This document shows positions 18,998-27,635 of a stretch of DNA of 54,720 bases, in pieces. The notes beneath the pieces were generated by a model, which was given only the letters and a program-made list of their open reading frames with translations, searched no databases and was not told the DNA's origin. The stretch is from the NCBI GenBank assembly GCA_030431375.1, contig JAUIIY010000011.1, forward strand, positions 1 through 54,720, written 5' to 3'. Origin of the DNA: Alphaproteobacteria bacterium (GTDB taxonomy: Bacteria; Pseudomonadota; Alphaproteobacteria; Rickettsiales; JABSSG01). A program made the position numbers and the translations under genes. Position 1 is the first letter of the stretch, and each line of letters starts with the position of its first letter.

Positions 18998-19715
18998 TAT
19001 CCTTAGCAGATTCCATAATGAACTAAAAGCATTAGTGAAAATTGGTGCCGAGCTTGAATTTTATACCAATCCAGAGCTCACACTAACACAGATCAAGGAT
19101 ATTTTAGGTGAAGAAAGTATTTTTGCAGAAAGTGGTGAAAATCAATTTGAGATCAAGCTAGGTCCTTCAATCGAAATAGATACATTCATCAAGAAGTTAG
19201 TTCTTCTACAAAACAAATTACTGAACAATAACTTGTTTAACAATTCTCCAAAACCTTTCCCAGATCAACCTAGTAGTGGTCTCCACATACATATAAATTT
19301 ATTGTCACTTGATGGAAAAAAGAATTTATATGAAAAAGAGGGAAATGACGAAAGCAAGCTACTTTTATATAGCATTAGCGGATTACTCAAGAACATAAAA
19401 AAGGATTTAAAAATTTTTGCTCCCTCGGAGGAGGCAATGCAAAGATATCTAGCTGGAATGAACAACCCTACCAAAATATGCTGGGGTGGGAACAATCGAA
19501 CCACTGCTTTAAGAATTCCTCCACCTGAATCTGGAGACAGAAGGATCGAACACAGAGTTCCTTCCTCAGATTGCCAAATTGAAGAAGCAACTCGTGCAAT
19601 TCTTGAGGCTATTTATCACGGAATAAAAGAAGAAAATCTACCCCCAGAAAAAATCCACGGTAATGCTTTTCTAGATATTTACAAAGCTGAAAAAATTATT
19701 TCTGAAGATTGTTAG
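18984..19715 (+). CDS. Short glutamine-synthetase-like protein without the N-terminal domain
   Basis: The 243 residues cover only the catalytic domain of the glutamine synthetase family, normally 440-470 aa. Metal and substrate motifs are recognisable: AELEFYT (two Glu), ESGENQFEIKLGP, SSGLHIHINL, then WGGNNRTTALRIP and RRIEHRVPSSDC. The N-terminal beta-grasp domain, which supplies part of the neighbouring subunit's active site in true GS, is absent. Translation starts at GTG 18984 or ATG 18987, overlapping the MHS transporter, so the protein probably acts on something that transporter moves. It ends 4 bases inside the convergent trxA. It could be a gamma-glutamyl ligase or a non-catalytic relic; the intact motifs argue for function. 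Confidence 0.75.
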   Translation: MMLSDILSRFHNELKALVKIGAELEFYTNPELTLTQIKDILGEESIFAESGENQFEIKLGPSIEIDTFIKKLVLLQNKLLNNNLFNNSPKPFPDQPSSGLHIHINLLSLDGKKNLYEKEGNDESKLLLYSISGLLKNIKKDLKIFAPSEEAMQRYLAGMNNPTKICWGGNNRTTALRIPPPESGDRRIEHRVPSSDCQIEEATRAILEAIYHGIKEENLPPEKIHGNAFLDIYKAEKIISEDC

Positions 19716-20032
19716 TTGATTTCGGAATCTATCCAATCTTTTAAAGCAGTCTTTGGTAAAGCACCGACTTTCGTCGAAACATGCTTCCCATCAACGAACA
19801 ACATCAATGTTGGAATTCCTCTAACACCATATTTTGTTGGAGTATCAGTATTCTCATCAATATTCATTTTCATCACTTCAACTTTATCGCCCATATCTTT
19901 ATGCAATTCATCTAAAATAGGAGATAACATCTTACATGGCCCACACCACTCAGCCCAGAAATCAACTACAACTGGCTTTTTTGATGCCAAAACTACTTTT
20001 TCGAACTCGCTATCTTTTACTGCTTTTACCAT
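19712..20032 (-). CDS. trxA: Thioredoxin 1
   Basis: Cytoplasmic dithiol reductant. The 106-aa protein has the canonical active site WAEWCGPCKM (Cys30, Cys33), the buried Asp in VVVDFW, and the cis-proline loop RGIPTLMLF. Length is standard. It is convergent with the glutamine-synthetase-like gene (4-base overlap) and 13 bases downstream of the argB-like gene on the same strand. Confidence 0.96.
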   Translation of the reverse strand: MVKAVKDSEFEKVVLASKKPVVVDFWAEWCGPCKMLSPILDELHKDMGDKVEVMKMNIDENTDTPTKYGVRGIPTLMLFVDGKHVSTKVGALPKTALKDWIDSEIN

Positions 20033-20045
20033 TTTCTCATCTCAA

Positions 20046-20969
20046 TTAAAATTCAAACTCTTCATCATCAATCTGCGTTACTTTTGTTCCGACATTCTCA
20101 TTCGTAAACAAACCCTGCATTAAAACATGGGGAACCCTTCCATTTAGCAACATAACCTCGCTCACATGGTTGGTTAGTGCACAACTAATGTTACTAGATA
20201 TTTCTTTATCTATGATATAGCTTTTTTTATTCTTTTCAAACTCCTCAGCACTTATCTCTTTATAAATCTGTTGTTTTTTTTCAGAGATGCCTTCTTCATC
20301 ATCAATAATTATATATAGAGAGGCCACAATTGAGGAGGCAACGATGCTTGAAGTCATCAAGGAATTGATATGAAATGTCTCAGCATTTTCTCCTCTAGCA
20401 ATGGAAGATACAACAGGTATCGATTTACTATCATCAAATAATAGTAAAATTTCCGGATTAACAATTGTAGGCTCCCCGTTAAATCCAAAATCTATTATAT
20501 TCTCAATGTTGCTATTAGGAGTACTGCGAGATTTTCTAAATTTTTTAGCTTCAATCAGGCAAGCATCTTTACCAGATAAACCAACCGCAGACCCACCAGC
20601 ATCATTAATCGCTGACACAATTTTGCTCGAAACGTAACCTGTCAAAGTCATTTCAAGGAGATCTATTGTCTTATCATCTGTTACAATAATGCCATCATCC
20701 ATTTTAAATTCGAAACCTAGCTCATTGAACTTTTTTTCAACAAATTTGTTTCCACCATGAATTACTATCGGATTCGCCCCAAATCTCTTCAATAATGCCA
20801 CATCGCTTGCAAAGTTTTTCAGCAAATTTTCTTCATATAAAACACTATTATCTATATGAATTACTATAGTCTCACCCTCATATTTTTTTACATTGGGCAA
20901 AATCTCTTCTAAAAAATCAATTTTATCGATAGATGATTTTTTTCTTTTAGGAAGGGCGATCACTGTCAT
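20046..20969 (-). CDS. Acetylglutamate-kinase-like protein, probably catalytically degenerate
   Basis: The 307 residues align with ArgB (amino acid kinase fold): GANPIVIHGGNK, GYVSSKIVSAINDAGGSAVGLSGKDACLI, and C-terminal LLNGRVPHVLMQGLFTNENVGTK. Several catalytic positions are changed. The N-terminal lysine-glycine segment (KxGG in ArgB) reads HIDN (38-41), the substrate arginine of GxRVTD is Ile95, and the ADTAAG aspartate region reads SLMTSS (203-208). No other arginine gene is in the window. It overlaps engB by 23 bases, an arrangement found in Rickettsiales. It may be a regulatory or scaffold protein rather than a kinase. Confidence 0.8.
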   Translation of the reverse strand: MTVIALPKRKKSSIDKIDFLEEILPNVKKYEGETIVIHIDNSVLYEENLLKNFASDVALLKRFGANPIVIHGGNKFVEKKFNELGFEFKMDDGIIVTDDKTIDLLEMTLTGYVSSKIVSAINDAGGSAVGLSGKDACLIEAKKFRKSRSTPNSNIENIIDFGFNGEPTIVNPEILLLFDDSKSIPVVSSIARGENAETFHINSLMTSSIVASSIVASLYIIIDDEEGISEKKQQIYKEISAEEFEKNKKSYIIDKEISSNISCALTNHVSEVMLLNGRVPHVLMQGLFTNENVGTKVTQIDDEEFEF

Positions 20970-21567
20970 TTTTTATATTCAAATAATAATTATTTATAAT
21001 TTTTTTTATTTCTGATATTCCAATCTTACTTTTAGCACTACTATATACAACCTCTGAAATATTGTTAAATAATTTCAGAATATCTTCGATTGATTTTTTG
21101 ATTTCTGCACTACTTCTTTTATCACATTTAGTAACAATAATCGCCACCTCCCGACCCAAATCAGCAAGGAACCCTAGCATCTCAATGTCGTTTTTCTTAA
21201 TCTCATGCCTACCATCTACAAGCAGAAAGGTTAGTTTAAGATTTTCCGACGATTCAAAATAACTACCAATCAAATGGCTAATTTTAGCCTGCTCTTTCTT
21301 GGGCAGTTTAGCATATCCATATCCTGGTAAATCAACAATATAGGCCTTTTCATTCAAAGAAAAATAATTCAATGATATTGTTTTTCCTGGAGTAGCTGAA
21401 ACTTTAGCTATTTTTTTTATGCCTATAATTGCATTTATAAGGCTAGATTTTCCTACATTAGATCTGCCAATAAAACAAAATTCTGGGAAATGATTTTTTG
21501 GAAGATTCCTAGTATCAAATATAGAATTAGCAAATTCTATATTATTTTTATCGAATAGTTTAGACAT
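20947..21567 (-). CDS. engB: Ribosome biogenesis GTPase EngB/YsxC
   Basis: Essential GTPase of large-subunit assembly. All G motifs are present over 206 aa: G1 GRSNVGKSSLINAI, G2 threonine in ATPGKT, G3 DLPGYGYAKL, G4 TKCD and G5 SSAKSKIG. Its end overlaps the argB-like gene by 23 bases, and it begins 18 bases after the yidC stop, so all lie in one reverse-strand transcript with yidC, yidD, rnpA and rpmH. Confidence 0.95.
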   Translation of the reverse strand: MSKLFDKNNIEFANSIFDTRNLPKNHFPEFCFIGRSNVGKSSLINAIIGIKKIAKVSATPGKTISLNYFSLNEKAYIVDLPGYGYAKLPKKEQAKISHLIGSYFESSENLKLTFLLVDGRHEIKKNDIEMLGFLADLGREVAIIVTKCDKRSSAEIKKSIEDILKLFNNISEVVYSSAKSKIGISEIKKIINNYYLNIKNDSDRPS

Positions 21568-21585
21568 GGAGGTTAACTACAACTC

Positions 21586-23253
21586 CTATTTTTTTACATA
21601 TGCCTGCTGCATTATCGACAAAACATTACTCCATGCCCAGTAAATTACCAGTCCAGCAGGGAATGATGCAAACATAAACAAGAAAATAAGCGGCAGGAAT
21701 TTCATCATCGTTGCTTGAGCTTCATCAGTTGGAGCAGGGCTCATTTTTTGCTGTAAATACATCGTTGCAGCCATAATTATTGGCCATAAACCTACATGTA
21801 GGAATGATGGAGGATCCCAAGGAATTAAACCAAATAAATTGAAGATCGTAGTTGGGTCTGGAGCTGATAAATCTTTTATCCAACCAAAGAAAGGAGCGTG
21901 CCTCATCTCGATAGATATATAAATAACCTTATATAATGAGAAAAAGATAGGTATTTGTATAAATAAAGGCAAACAACCAGACAAAGGGCTAACTTTCTCC
22001 TTGCGATATAATTCCATGATGGCCTGGTTAAGCTTCATTTTGTCTTTACCATAAACTTCTTTTAATCTCTGAATTTCAGGTTGAAGCTTTTTCATCTTGT
22101 TCATTGATTTAAAAGATTTATTTGCAAGAGGTAGCAGTAATAATTTAACTATTATTGTCACAATCAATATGCTAACACCAAAATTCCCTACTAAATCATA
22201 GAAATATTTTAAGGCATTAAATAATGGTTTTGTAATGAAATAAAACCAACCAAAATCAATTGCTCTGTCAAATAAATCCAACTTTAGGTAATTCTGATAG
22301 AAATCTAACAAAGATAATTTTTTGGCACCCGCAAAGAAATAACTCACGTGATCTTCTCTTTCATGGTCACCCAATTTTTGCATTTCACCTAAATAATCCA
22401 CCTGATAACGGTCATATTTATTATTATATTTTGAATAGCTATAGGTTGCCGTAAATTTGCTAGCAAAATCAGGAACTACTGCAGTTAACCAATATTTGTC
22501 CGAAAATCCAAACCAACTTCCCGGCGAATTATCTGCAAAGGAAATTTTTCCATCATCCTTAACATCTTCAAATGACTCTTCTTTTAGAATTTTATTGAAT
22601 ACACCTATTGGACCTTCGTGAAAAACTGCTTTCGACGTCTTTACTGGCATTAATTTACTAATTAAAGCATAATCCTGGTACGTGATATTTCTTCCAGACT
22701 GATTTTCTACAATTTGCTTTACGCTGAACATGTAATCATCATCTAAGATAACCTCGATGATAAATTTCACATTTTCTTTATTTACCCAAGTTAAAACAAC
22801 CTTATCATCGGCACCTAAAGTTGTTTTATTTGCAGTCCATAAAGTTTTTGCATTAGGCAGTTCCAAAGTTGTATCCCTTGTTACCCAACCAAATTCAGCA
22901 AAATACGCGTCCTTTGTTGAGCTAGGAGATAGTAAAGCAACATCCTTACTATCTTTTTCAACCGTCTGCTTATATTTCTTTAATATAACATCATCAAACC
23001 TTGCTCCGATTAAAGAGATTGATCCTTTTATGGCAGGTGTATTAATTTTGATTCTTGGAGAATCAGCTAGAGCCGCGGACCTAGATTTGATTTTATTCTC
23101 CGCAGGTTTTTTCTTTGCTTGACTCATTTTAGCTAACTGAGCAGCTTTTTTCCTATCTTCTTCATATTTTGGCGTCTCATAAAAATAATTCCACGCAAAT
23201 AAAACTATTGTTGCTGATATAACTGCAAAAATTAAATTTCTTAAATCTGACAT
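21586..23253 (-). CDS. yidC: Membrane protein insertase YidC
   Basis: Inserts inner-membrane proteins alone or with Sec. The 555 residues follow the Gram-negative plan: N-terminal membrane anchor (about 7-25), large periplasmic beta-domain (about 60-330), then five membrane segments with the 60KD_IMP core (FGVSILIVTIIVKLLLLPLA, SPLSGCLPLFIQIPIFFSLY). The ribosome site AAAGG precedes the ATG. It sits 14 bases after yidD in the usual rpmH-rnpA-yidD-yidC order. Confidence 0.96.
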   Translation of the reverse strand: MSDLRNLIFAVISATIVLFAWNYFYETPKYEEDRKKAAQLAKMSQAKKKPAENKIKSRSAALADSPRIKINTPAIKGSISLIGARFDDVILKKYKQTVEKDSKDVALLSPSSTKDAYFAEFGWVTRDTTLELPNAKTLWTANKTTLGADDKVVLTWVNKENVKFIIEVILDDDYMFSVKQIVENQSGRNITYQDYALISKLMPVKTSKAVFHEGPIGVFNKILKEESFEDVKDDGKISFADNSPGSWFGFSDKYWLTAVVPDFASKFTATYSYSKYNNKYDRYQVDYLGEMQKLGDHEREDHVSYFFAGAKKLSLLDFYQNYLKLDLFDRAIDFGWFYFITKPLFNALKYFYDLVGNFGVSILIVTIIVKLLLLPLANKSFKSMNKMKKLQPEIQRLKEVYGKDKMKLNQAIMELYRKEKVSPLSGCLPLFIQIPIFFSLYKVIYISIEMRHAPFFGWIKDLSAPDPTTIFNLFGLIPWDPPSFLHVGLWPIIMAATMYLQQKMSPAPTDEAQATMMKFLPLIFLFMFASFPAGLVIYWAWSNVLSIMQQAYVKK

Positions 23254-23267
23254 TATAACCTTTCTAA

Positions 23268-23507
23268 TTACTTTTTTTCTGGAACATTATCAATCCCATG
23301 TCCACCAAACGGATGGCATCTAGCTATCCTTTTGGCAGTCAAAATGATACCGGCAAAAACTCCACGCTTTTCTATTGCCTCAATAGCATAATCTGAGCAA
23401 GTTGGCAAAAACCTACACCTGGCCGGTATGGCAGGCGAGATTAATAATTTATATAAATAAACAATACCAATAAAGAATTTTTTTAGGAATTTAACTATAA
23501 TTTTCAT
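23268..23507 (-). CDS. yidD: Membrane protein insertion efficiency factor YidD
   Basis: Small membrane-associated helper of YidC. The 79 aa contain the family core LLISPAIPARCRFLPTCSDY and AIEKRGVFAGIILTAKRIARCHPFGGHG, with the conserved cysteines. The start overlaps the rnpA stop as TAATG, so translation is coupled. Confidence 0.95.
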   Translation of the reverse strand: MKIIVKFLKKFFIGIVYLYKLLISPAIPARCRFLPTCSDYAIEAIEKRGVFAGIILTAKRIARCHPFGGHGIDNVPEKK

Positions 23508-23833
23508 TATTTTACTTTTCTCATTTCAGCCAAAAATTCTTCTTCAAGCATTTTGAAGTCACAATCAACTATAGCTTTTTTTGCTATAAATGAATAATCA
23601 TAATTTGAGTTTATTGTCTCTAAATGTTTTCTAAGCAAAGCTTTTATTCGTCTTTTTATATGATTTCGGATAACTGCTTTACCGATTTTCTTCGTAACTA
23701 CAAGTAAATAATCAACTGATTGAGAGTTTTGGCTAGGCGACTTGATCAGCAGGAAATACTTCCCTACAACCTTGTCTCTAGAAGCTTTGATTTTTGCGAT
23801 TTGTATTTTTGACTTTATAGAATTTAATTCCAC
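23507..23833 (-). CDS. rnpA: Ribonuclease P protein component
   Basis: Protein cofactor of RNase P, which cleaves tRNA 5' leaders. The 108-residue basic protein carries the signature VIRNHIKRRIKALLR (RNxxKR). It starts at GTG 23833, 9 bases after the rpmH stop, and its stop overlaps the yidD start. Order and size are standard. Confidence 0.94.
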   Translation of the reverse strand: MELNSIKSKIQIAKIKASRDKVVGKYFLLIKSPSQNSQSVDYLLVVTKKIGKAVIRNHIKRRIKALLRKHLETINSNYDYSFIAKKAIVDCDFKMLEEEFLAEMRKVK

Positions 23834-23842
23834 ACTAGAAAA

Positions 23843-23977
23843 CTATGCTGAAAGACGTCTGCGTCCTTTTGCCCTACGCGCATTTAAGATTTTTCTTCCA
23901 GATGCTGTTCTCATTCTAGCTCTAAAACCGTGCCTTCTTTTTCTAACGATATTGCTTGGTTGAAATGTTCTTTTCAT
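23843..23977 (-). CDS. rpmH: 50S ribosomal protein L34
   Basis: Translating the reverse strand from 23977 gives 44 residues, opening [20 protein letters not shown] and ending [11 protein letters not shown], the L34 sequence. The ribosome site AAGGA lies 8 bases before the ATG. The frame closes with TAG at 23843-23845. It heads the rpmH-rnpA-yidD-yidC-engB-argB-like-trxA run. dnaA, often next to rpmH elsewhere, is not here; mscS lies divergently instead. Confidence 0.97.
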   Translation of the reverse strand: MKRTFQPSNIVRKRRHGFRARMRTASGRKILNARRAKGRRRLSA

Positions 23978-24021
23978 GAGAAATCCTTAAAATTCTAGAT
24001 ATTGTTAAAATTCAAGAAAAG

Positions 24022-24050
24022 TTTATACTAAATGTGGTAACGATAGTCAA
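24022..24050 (-). promoter_or_regulatory. Sigma-70-type promoter of rpmH-rnpA
   Basis: On the reverse strand TTGACT (24045-24050) and TATAAA (24022-24027) are separated by 17 bases. Transcription would begin about 38 bases before the rpmH ATG, leaving room for its ribosome site. It overlaps the region just upstream of the divergent mscS gene. Confidence 0.75.
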
Positions 24051-24061
24051 GACCGTTTTAT

Positions 24062-25006
24062 ATGAGAGTATTTTTATTTATCTACACATTTTTTGCTTTT
24101 CTAAATGATGCATTTTCATCCACATCCGATGAATCGGCCTCTCTACTAAAGAAACCTATTGGAGAGTTCTGGAATTATGAATTAGCCAATGTACAGAATT
24201 CCAGCATCACTATATCAAATGTGATAATAGCTCTTGTCTTCTTAGTAATAGGCTTAAACATTGCCAAACGACTTAGCATAATTTTCAAAAGAAAAATGCT
24301 AGAATTATTTAAGTTAAATCGTAACTCAGCTAGCGGGTTAGAAAAATTTGTCCAATATACGCTAATTACCTTAGTCAGCCTTACTGCTCTTGATATAGCA
24401 AATGTTCCACTCTCGGGGCTAACATTTGTGGGTGGTGCGTTAGCAATCGGCATCGGTTTTGGTAGCCAGAATATTCTGAATAATTTCATTAGCGGTCTAA
24501 TTATTATGATCGAGAGCCCTATCAGGGTTGGTGATATCGTTGAAATTGAAGGTAACATCGCAAAAGTATCAAATATTGGCGCCCGTTGCGTGCATTTGGA
24601 AACATTCGATAATATAGATCTGATGGTTCCAAATAGTAATATTATTCAGAATAAAATCATTAATTGGACTTTAAATGACTCTATCATGCGTGTTAAGCTC
24701 CCGTTCTATATATCAATTGATTCAGACCCCAAGCAAGCACTGCTAATAACCGATCACATTCTAGACAAAAACACACTGATTGATAAAACCTTTGATTCGC
24801 GCTCATTTGTAGATAGAATAGAACCAGTTGGCATTAAAATAGACGTATATTTCTATATTAGAGTGGGTGAAGAGATAGACAAAAAAGCTATTATTAACGC
24901 TCTCTCCTTGGAGATATTGGATAAATTTAGAAAGAGCAACATTGAACTTGCTAAAGCACCTACTCTCATTTCCTGGAAGAACTCAAACTCCTCAGAGGGT
25001 TATTAA
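24062..25006 (+). CDS. Small-conductance mechanosensitive channel (MscS family)
   Basis: Releases solutes under osmotic downshock. The 314 residues show an N-terminal export-like hydrophobic segment (1-20), two or three membrane helices (about 45-130), the pore-lining glycine/alanine helix (VGGALAIGIGFGSQNILNNF), and the beta domain VGDIVEIEGNIAKVSNIGARC, ending in an alpha/beta C-terminal domain. No ribosome site is evident before the ATG. It ends convergently with mgtE (4-base overlap). Confidence 0.9.
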   Translation: MRVFLFIYTFFAFLNDAFSSTSDESASLLKKPIGEFWNYELANVQNSSITISNVIIALVFLVIGLNIAKRLSIIFKRKMLELFKLNRNSASGLEKFVQYTLITLVSLTALDIANVPLSGLTFVGGALAIGIGFGSQNILNNFISGLIIMIESPIRVGDIVEIEGNIAKVSNIGARCVHLETFDNIDLMVPNSNIIQNKIINWTLNDSIMRVKLPFYISIDSDPKQALLITDHILDKNTLIDKTFDSRSFVDRIEPVGIKIDVYFYIRVGEEIDKKAIINALSLEILDKFRKSNIELAKAPTLISWKNSNSSEGY

Positions 25007-26391
25007 GCTTTGAGCAAGAATATCGAAGCTAAACTCAGAAAGATAAAGAAACCAAGGAAATCCGTGAGGAAAGTTAAAAACACGCTCGATGATATTGCTG
25101 GATCAAAACCAAATCTGTCTAGCATAATTGGTATCATAGCGCCTGATAAACCTGCTAACGTAAAATTGATAACTACAGCCAGAGCAAAAATTGAGCTTAG
25201 GTTAATATTCTGATATAGCACTAATAAAATAAAAGCCCCGATCATCCCCAAAAGCAAACCATTTAAAGCACATGCTACTATTTCTTTAGTAACTACACGC
25301 CAAACATTTGAGCTTGTAATATCCTTATTTGCGATAGCTCTAACTGCTACCGTTACTGTTTGAGTTCCAGCATTACCACCCATAGATGCCACTATCGGCA
25401 TGATGGCTGCAAGCACCACTATTTTCTGAATCTCATCTTCGAACTGAGCAATAATTAAAGAGGTAACACACGCCATCACTAAATTTACAAACAACCAAGG
25501 GAAACGTTGAATAGCCGTTTTGAAATAGGCAGAATAAATATCGCTATTACCAATACCACCCATTCTCATCAAATCTTCTTCAGCTTCTTCCTCGATAACG
25601 TCAATAATTTGATCTATGTCGATAACACCAATCATTTTGTAGAATTTATTAACTACAGCAACGGAACCTAAATCATAATGTTTAAAAATATATGAAACTT
25701 CCTCTTGATCTAAGAGAACATCTACCGCTTGAATATCTTTATTCATAACTTTAGATATTTTATCAGATTTCTTACTTTGCAAGAGTTTACTAAGCTGTAC
25801 ATTCCCCACTGGTCTGTTTTTAGCATCAACTATATATAGCTCGTCATAATCTTCAGGCAAACTCGTATTACCCTCCAGATAATCTAGTACTTCTCCCACT
25901 TTCTTAGTGTCACGAACTGACACATAATTACTATGCATCAAAATACCCGCACTATTCGCCGGATATGAAAGCCCCTGCCTTATCAGCCTTCTTCTTTTTA
26001 CGGGCATATCATCTAGAATATTATTTCGATATTCTTCGTCTAGATCAGATAAGAAATCTACGGCCTCATCTACATCCAACTTATTGATAAGACTAGTGGT
26101 TTTTTTCACCCCCCAAATTTCTATAAGAGATTTGACAACCTCTTCTTCAAATTCAAGTAAAATTTCTGGATCGATTTTATCTTTTAATAATGCAAGAACC
26201 TTCTTACGCTGATCTTTACTTGCAAAGCTAATATAGTCAGCCAAATCAGCATAGTGAATATTGGTAAGGATTTTTTTGGCAAGAACATCATTCCCCGATT
26301 CGATAGCATCATCAATAGAGCTATTAAGCTCATCTTTGGTAATCTGAGGATCCTCAGTCTGGGTTATTGCTATTATTTCGTGTTCAGACAT
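25003..26391 (-). CDS. mgtE: Magnesium transporter MgtE
   Basis: Mg2+ channel gated by cytoplasmic Mg2+. The 462 residues from 26391 contain an N-terminal helical superhelix (about 20-130), paired CBS domains (about 150-270), and five membrane helices (about 290-462) with the signature MPIVASMGGNAGTQTVTVAVRAI. The frame extends to 26484 but that would cover the tRNA-Leu gene, so the start at 26391 (MSEHEII), preceded by a ggttgag stretch, is used. It may be read from the tRNA-Leu promoter. Confidence 0.92.
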   Translation of the reverse strand: MSEHEIIAITQTEDPQITKDELNSSIDDAIESGNDVLAKKILTNIHYADLADYISFASKDQRKKVLALLKDKIDPEILLEFEEEVVKSLIEIWGVKKTTSLINKLDVDEAVDFLSDLDEEYRNNILDDMPVKRRRLIRQGLSYPANSAGILMHSNYVSVRDTKKVGEVLDYLEGNTSLPEDYDELYIVDAKNRPVGNVQLSKLLQSKKSDKISKVMNKDIQAVDVLLDQEEVSYIFKHYDLGSVAVVNKFYKMIGVIDIDQIIDVIEEEAEEDLMRMGGIGNSDIYSAYFKTAIQRFPWLFVNLVMACVTSLIIAQFEDEIQKIVVLAAIMPIVASMGGNAGTQTVTVAVRAIANKDITSSNVWRVVTKEIVACALNGLLLGMIGAFILLVLYQNINLSSIFALAVVINFTLAGLSGAMIPIMLDRFGFDPAISSSVFLTFLTDFLGFFIFLSLASIFLLKA

Positions 26392-26428
26392 ACTCAACCA
26401 ATCATTAATCCTAGAACGCACGAAAACA

Positions 26429-26516
26429 TGGTGCGGTCGAGAAGATTCGAACTTCCACTCCTTATTCAGGAACAGCGACCTCAACGCTGCGCGTCTACCA
26501 ACTCCGCCACGACCGC
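26429..26516 (-). tRNA. tRNA-Leu (anticodon GAG)
   Basis: The reverse strand folds into a class II tRNA: acceptor GCGGTCG/CGACCGC, anticodon stem CAGCG/CGCTG with loop TTGAGGT, a long variable arm, T loop TTCGAAT, discriminator A and an encoded CCA. The GAG anticodon reads CUU/CUC. It lies 37 bases upstream of mgtE and just beyond ppa. Confidence 0.95.
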
Positions 26517-26553
26517 GTATTATACTGCTTTAGCAAATATAATGCAAATTTAT

Positions 26554-27096
26554 CTATAAATCACTCAATTTCGCTTGATGACGCTCTATTGATTGTTTAA
26601 TCATTTCTTTTGCTTTTTCAGCTCCTTCCCAACCTTTTACTTTGACCCATTTTCCTTTCTCTAAAGCTTTGTAGCTCTCAAAGAAATGCTTTACTCTATC
26701 AAGTAAAATTTCAGGCAGATCATTTATATCATTCACATTTTGATATGCTGGATGAATTTTATTTGCTGGTACCGCCAAAATCTTTTCATCAAAACCAGAT
26801 TCATCTTCCATCATTAACACACCGATTGGTTTTGATTTAATCACAGTTGAAGGGAAAACCTCAGTATCACAAATAACTAATACGTCGCATGGATCACCAT
26901 CATCAGACAAAGTATGCGGTATAAATCCATAATGGAATGGATAATTCATTGAAACCATCATAAATCTATCGACAAATAATGCACCTGATTCCTTATCAAT
27001 CTCATATTTAACAGGCGCTCCTCTACCAGGAATTTCTATGATGACGTTAACCTCATCTGGAGAGTTTTTACCAATTTCAATTTTGTCGATATTCAT
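26554..27096 (-). CDS. ppa: Inorganic pyrophosphatase (family I)
   Basis: Hydrolyses pyrophosphate to drive biosynthesis. The 180-aa soluble enzyme carries the metal-binding core DDGDPCDVLVICD (three Asp), preceded by GFIPHTLS, and the EIPGRGAPVKYEID N-terminal motif. A GAGG ribosome site lies 8 bases before the ATG. It stands alone between tRNA-Leu and the divergent tRNA-Ser region. Confidence 0.96.
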   Translation of the reverse strand: MNIDKIEIGKNSPDEVNVIIEIPGRGAPVKYEIDKESGALFVDRFMMVSMNYPFHYGFIPHTLSDDGDPCDVLVICDTEVFPSTVIKSKPIGVLMMEDESGFDEKILAVPANKIHPAYQNVNDINDLPEILLDRVKHFFESYKALEKGKWVKVKGWEGAEKAKEMIKQSIERHQAKLSDL

Positions 27097-27349
27097 TTTC
27101 AGACCTCAGCTTCTTTTTGAAAACATAACTACCATAACCGTAAATATAAATAAAGCGCTTTATTAAGCCTCTGAATAAAAATTAGCCCCACAGGAAACTA
27201 TAACCATCCGCATTCCCTCTCATAACGGAAAAGTCAAAACACTAAGAACTGTGCTACGCTCATTCATATGTAGTTTAATCATATAGTTTCTCCGAATTAT
27301 AGTTGAACTTCTTACCAATAGTCATTATTATCCAAGGACTTTCTATAAT

Positions 27350-27437
27350 GGAGGGGTGGCCGAGCGGTTTAAGGCGCACGCCTGGAAAGCGTGTTGACAG
27401 CAATGTCTCCGGGGTTCGAATCCCCGTCCCTCCGCCA
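27350..27437 (+). tRNA. tRNA-Ser (anticodon GGA)
   Basis: Class II tRNA of 88 bases including the encoded CCA. Acceptor GGAGGGG pairs with TCCCTCC, the anticodon stem is CACGC/GCGTG with loop CTGGAAA, and there is a long variable arm and a GGTTCGAATCC T arm. The GGA anticodon reads UCU/UCC. It stands alone between ppa and the accessory region. Confidence 0.96.
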
Positions 27438-27635
27438 ATTTTCCCTTTTACCGCAAAATAAAAAAAGGCTCAACAGTGAATAAAAGGTAAAGCTTTTGTA
27501 ATATTTTGACTTGTTTAAGTTGCAACTATAATTTTTACATTTCCTAATTAAATGCACATCACTCCTTACAATCAGCTTAGTTGATGACATTATGTAGTGA
27601 GTAATGCAATATCTCTCCGCCAAAATCTAATATCA

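Noticed and set aside
26391-26484. Longer mgtE start
   Set aside because: It would cover the 3' part of tRNA-Leu and adds residues not found in MgtE.
27097-27349. Possible small RNA between ppa and tRNA-Ser
   Set aside because: No recognisable SRP, RNase P or tmRNA signature and no terminator; only AT-rich upstream DNA is seen.
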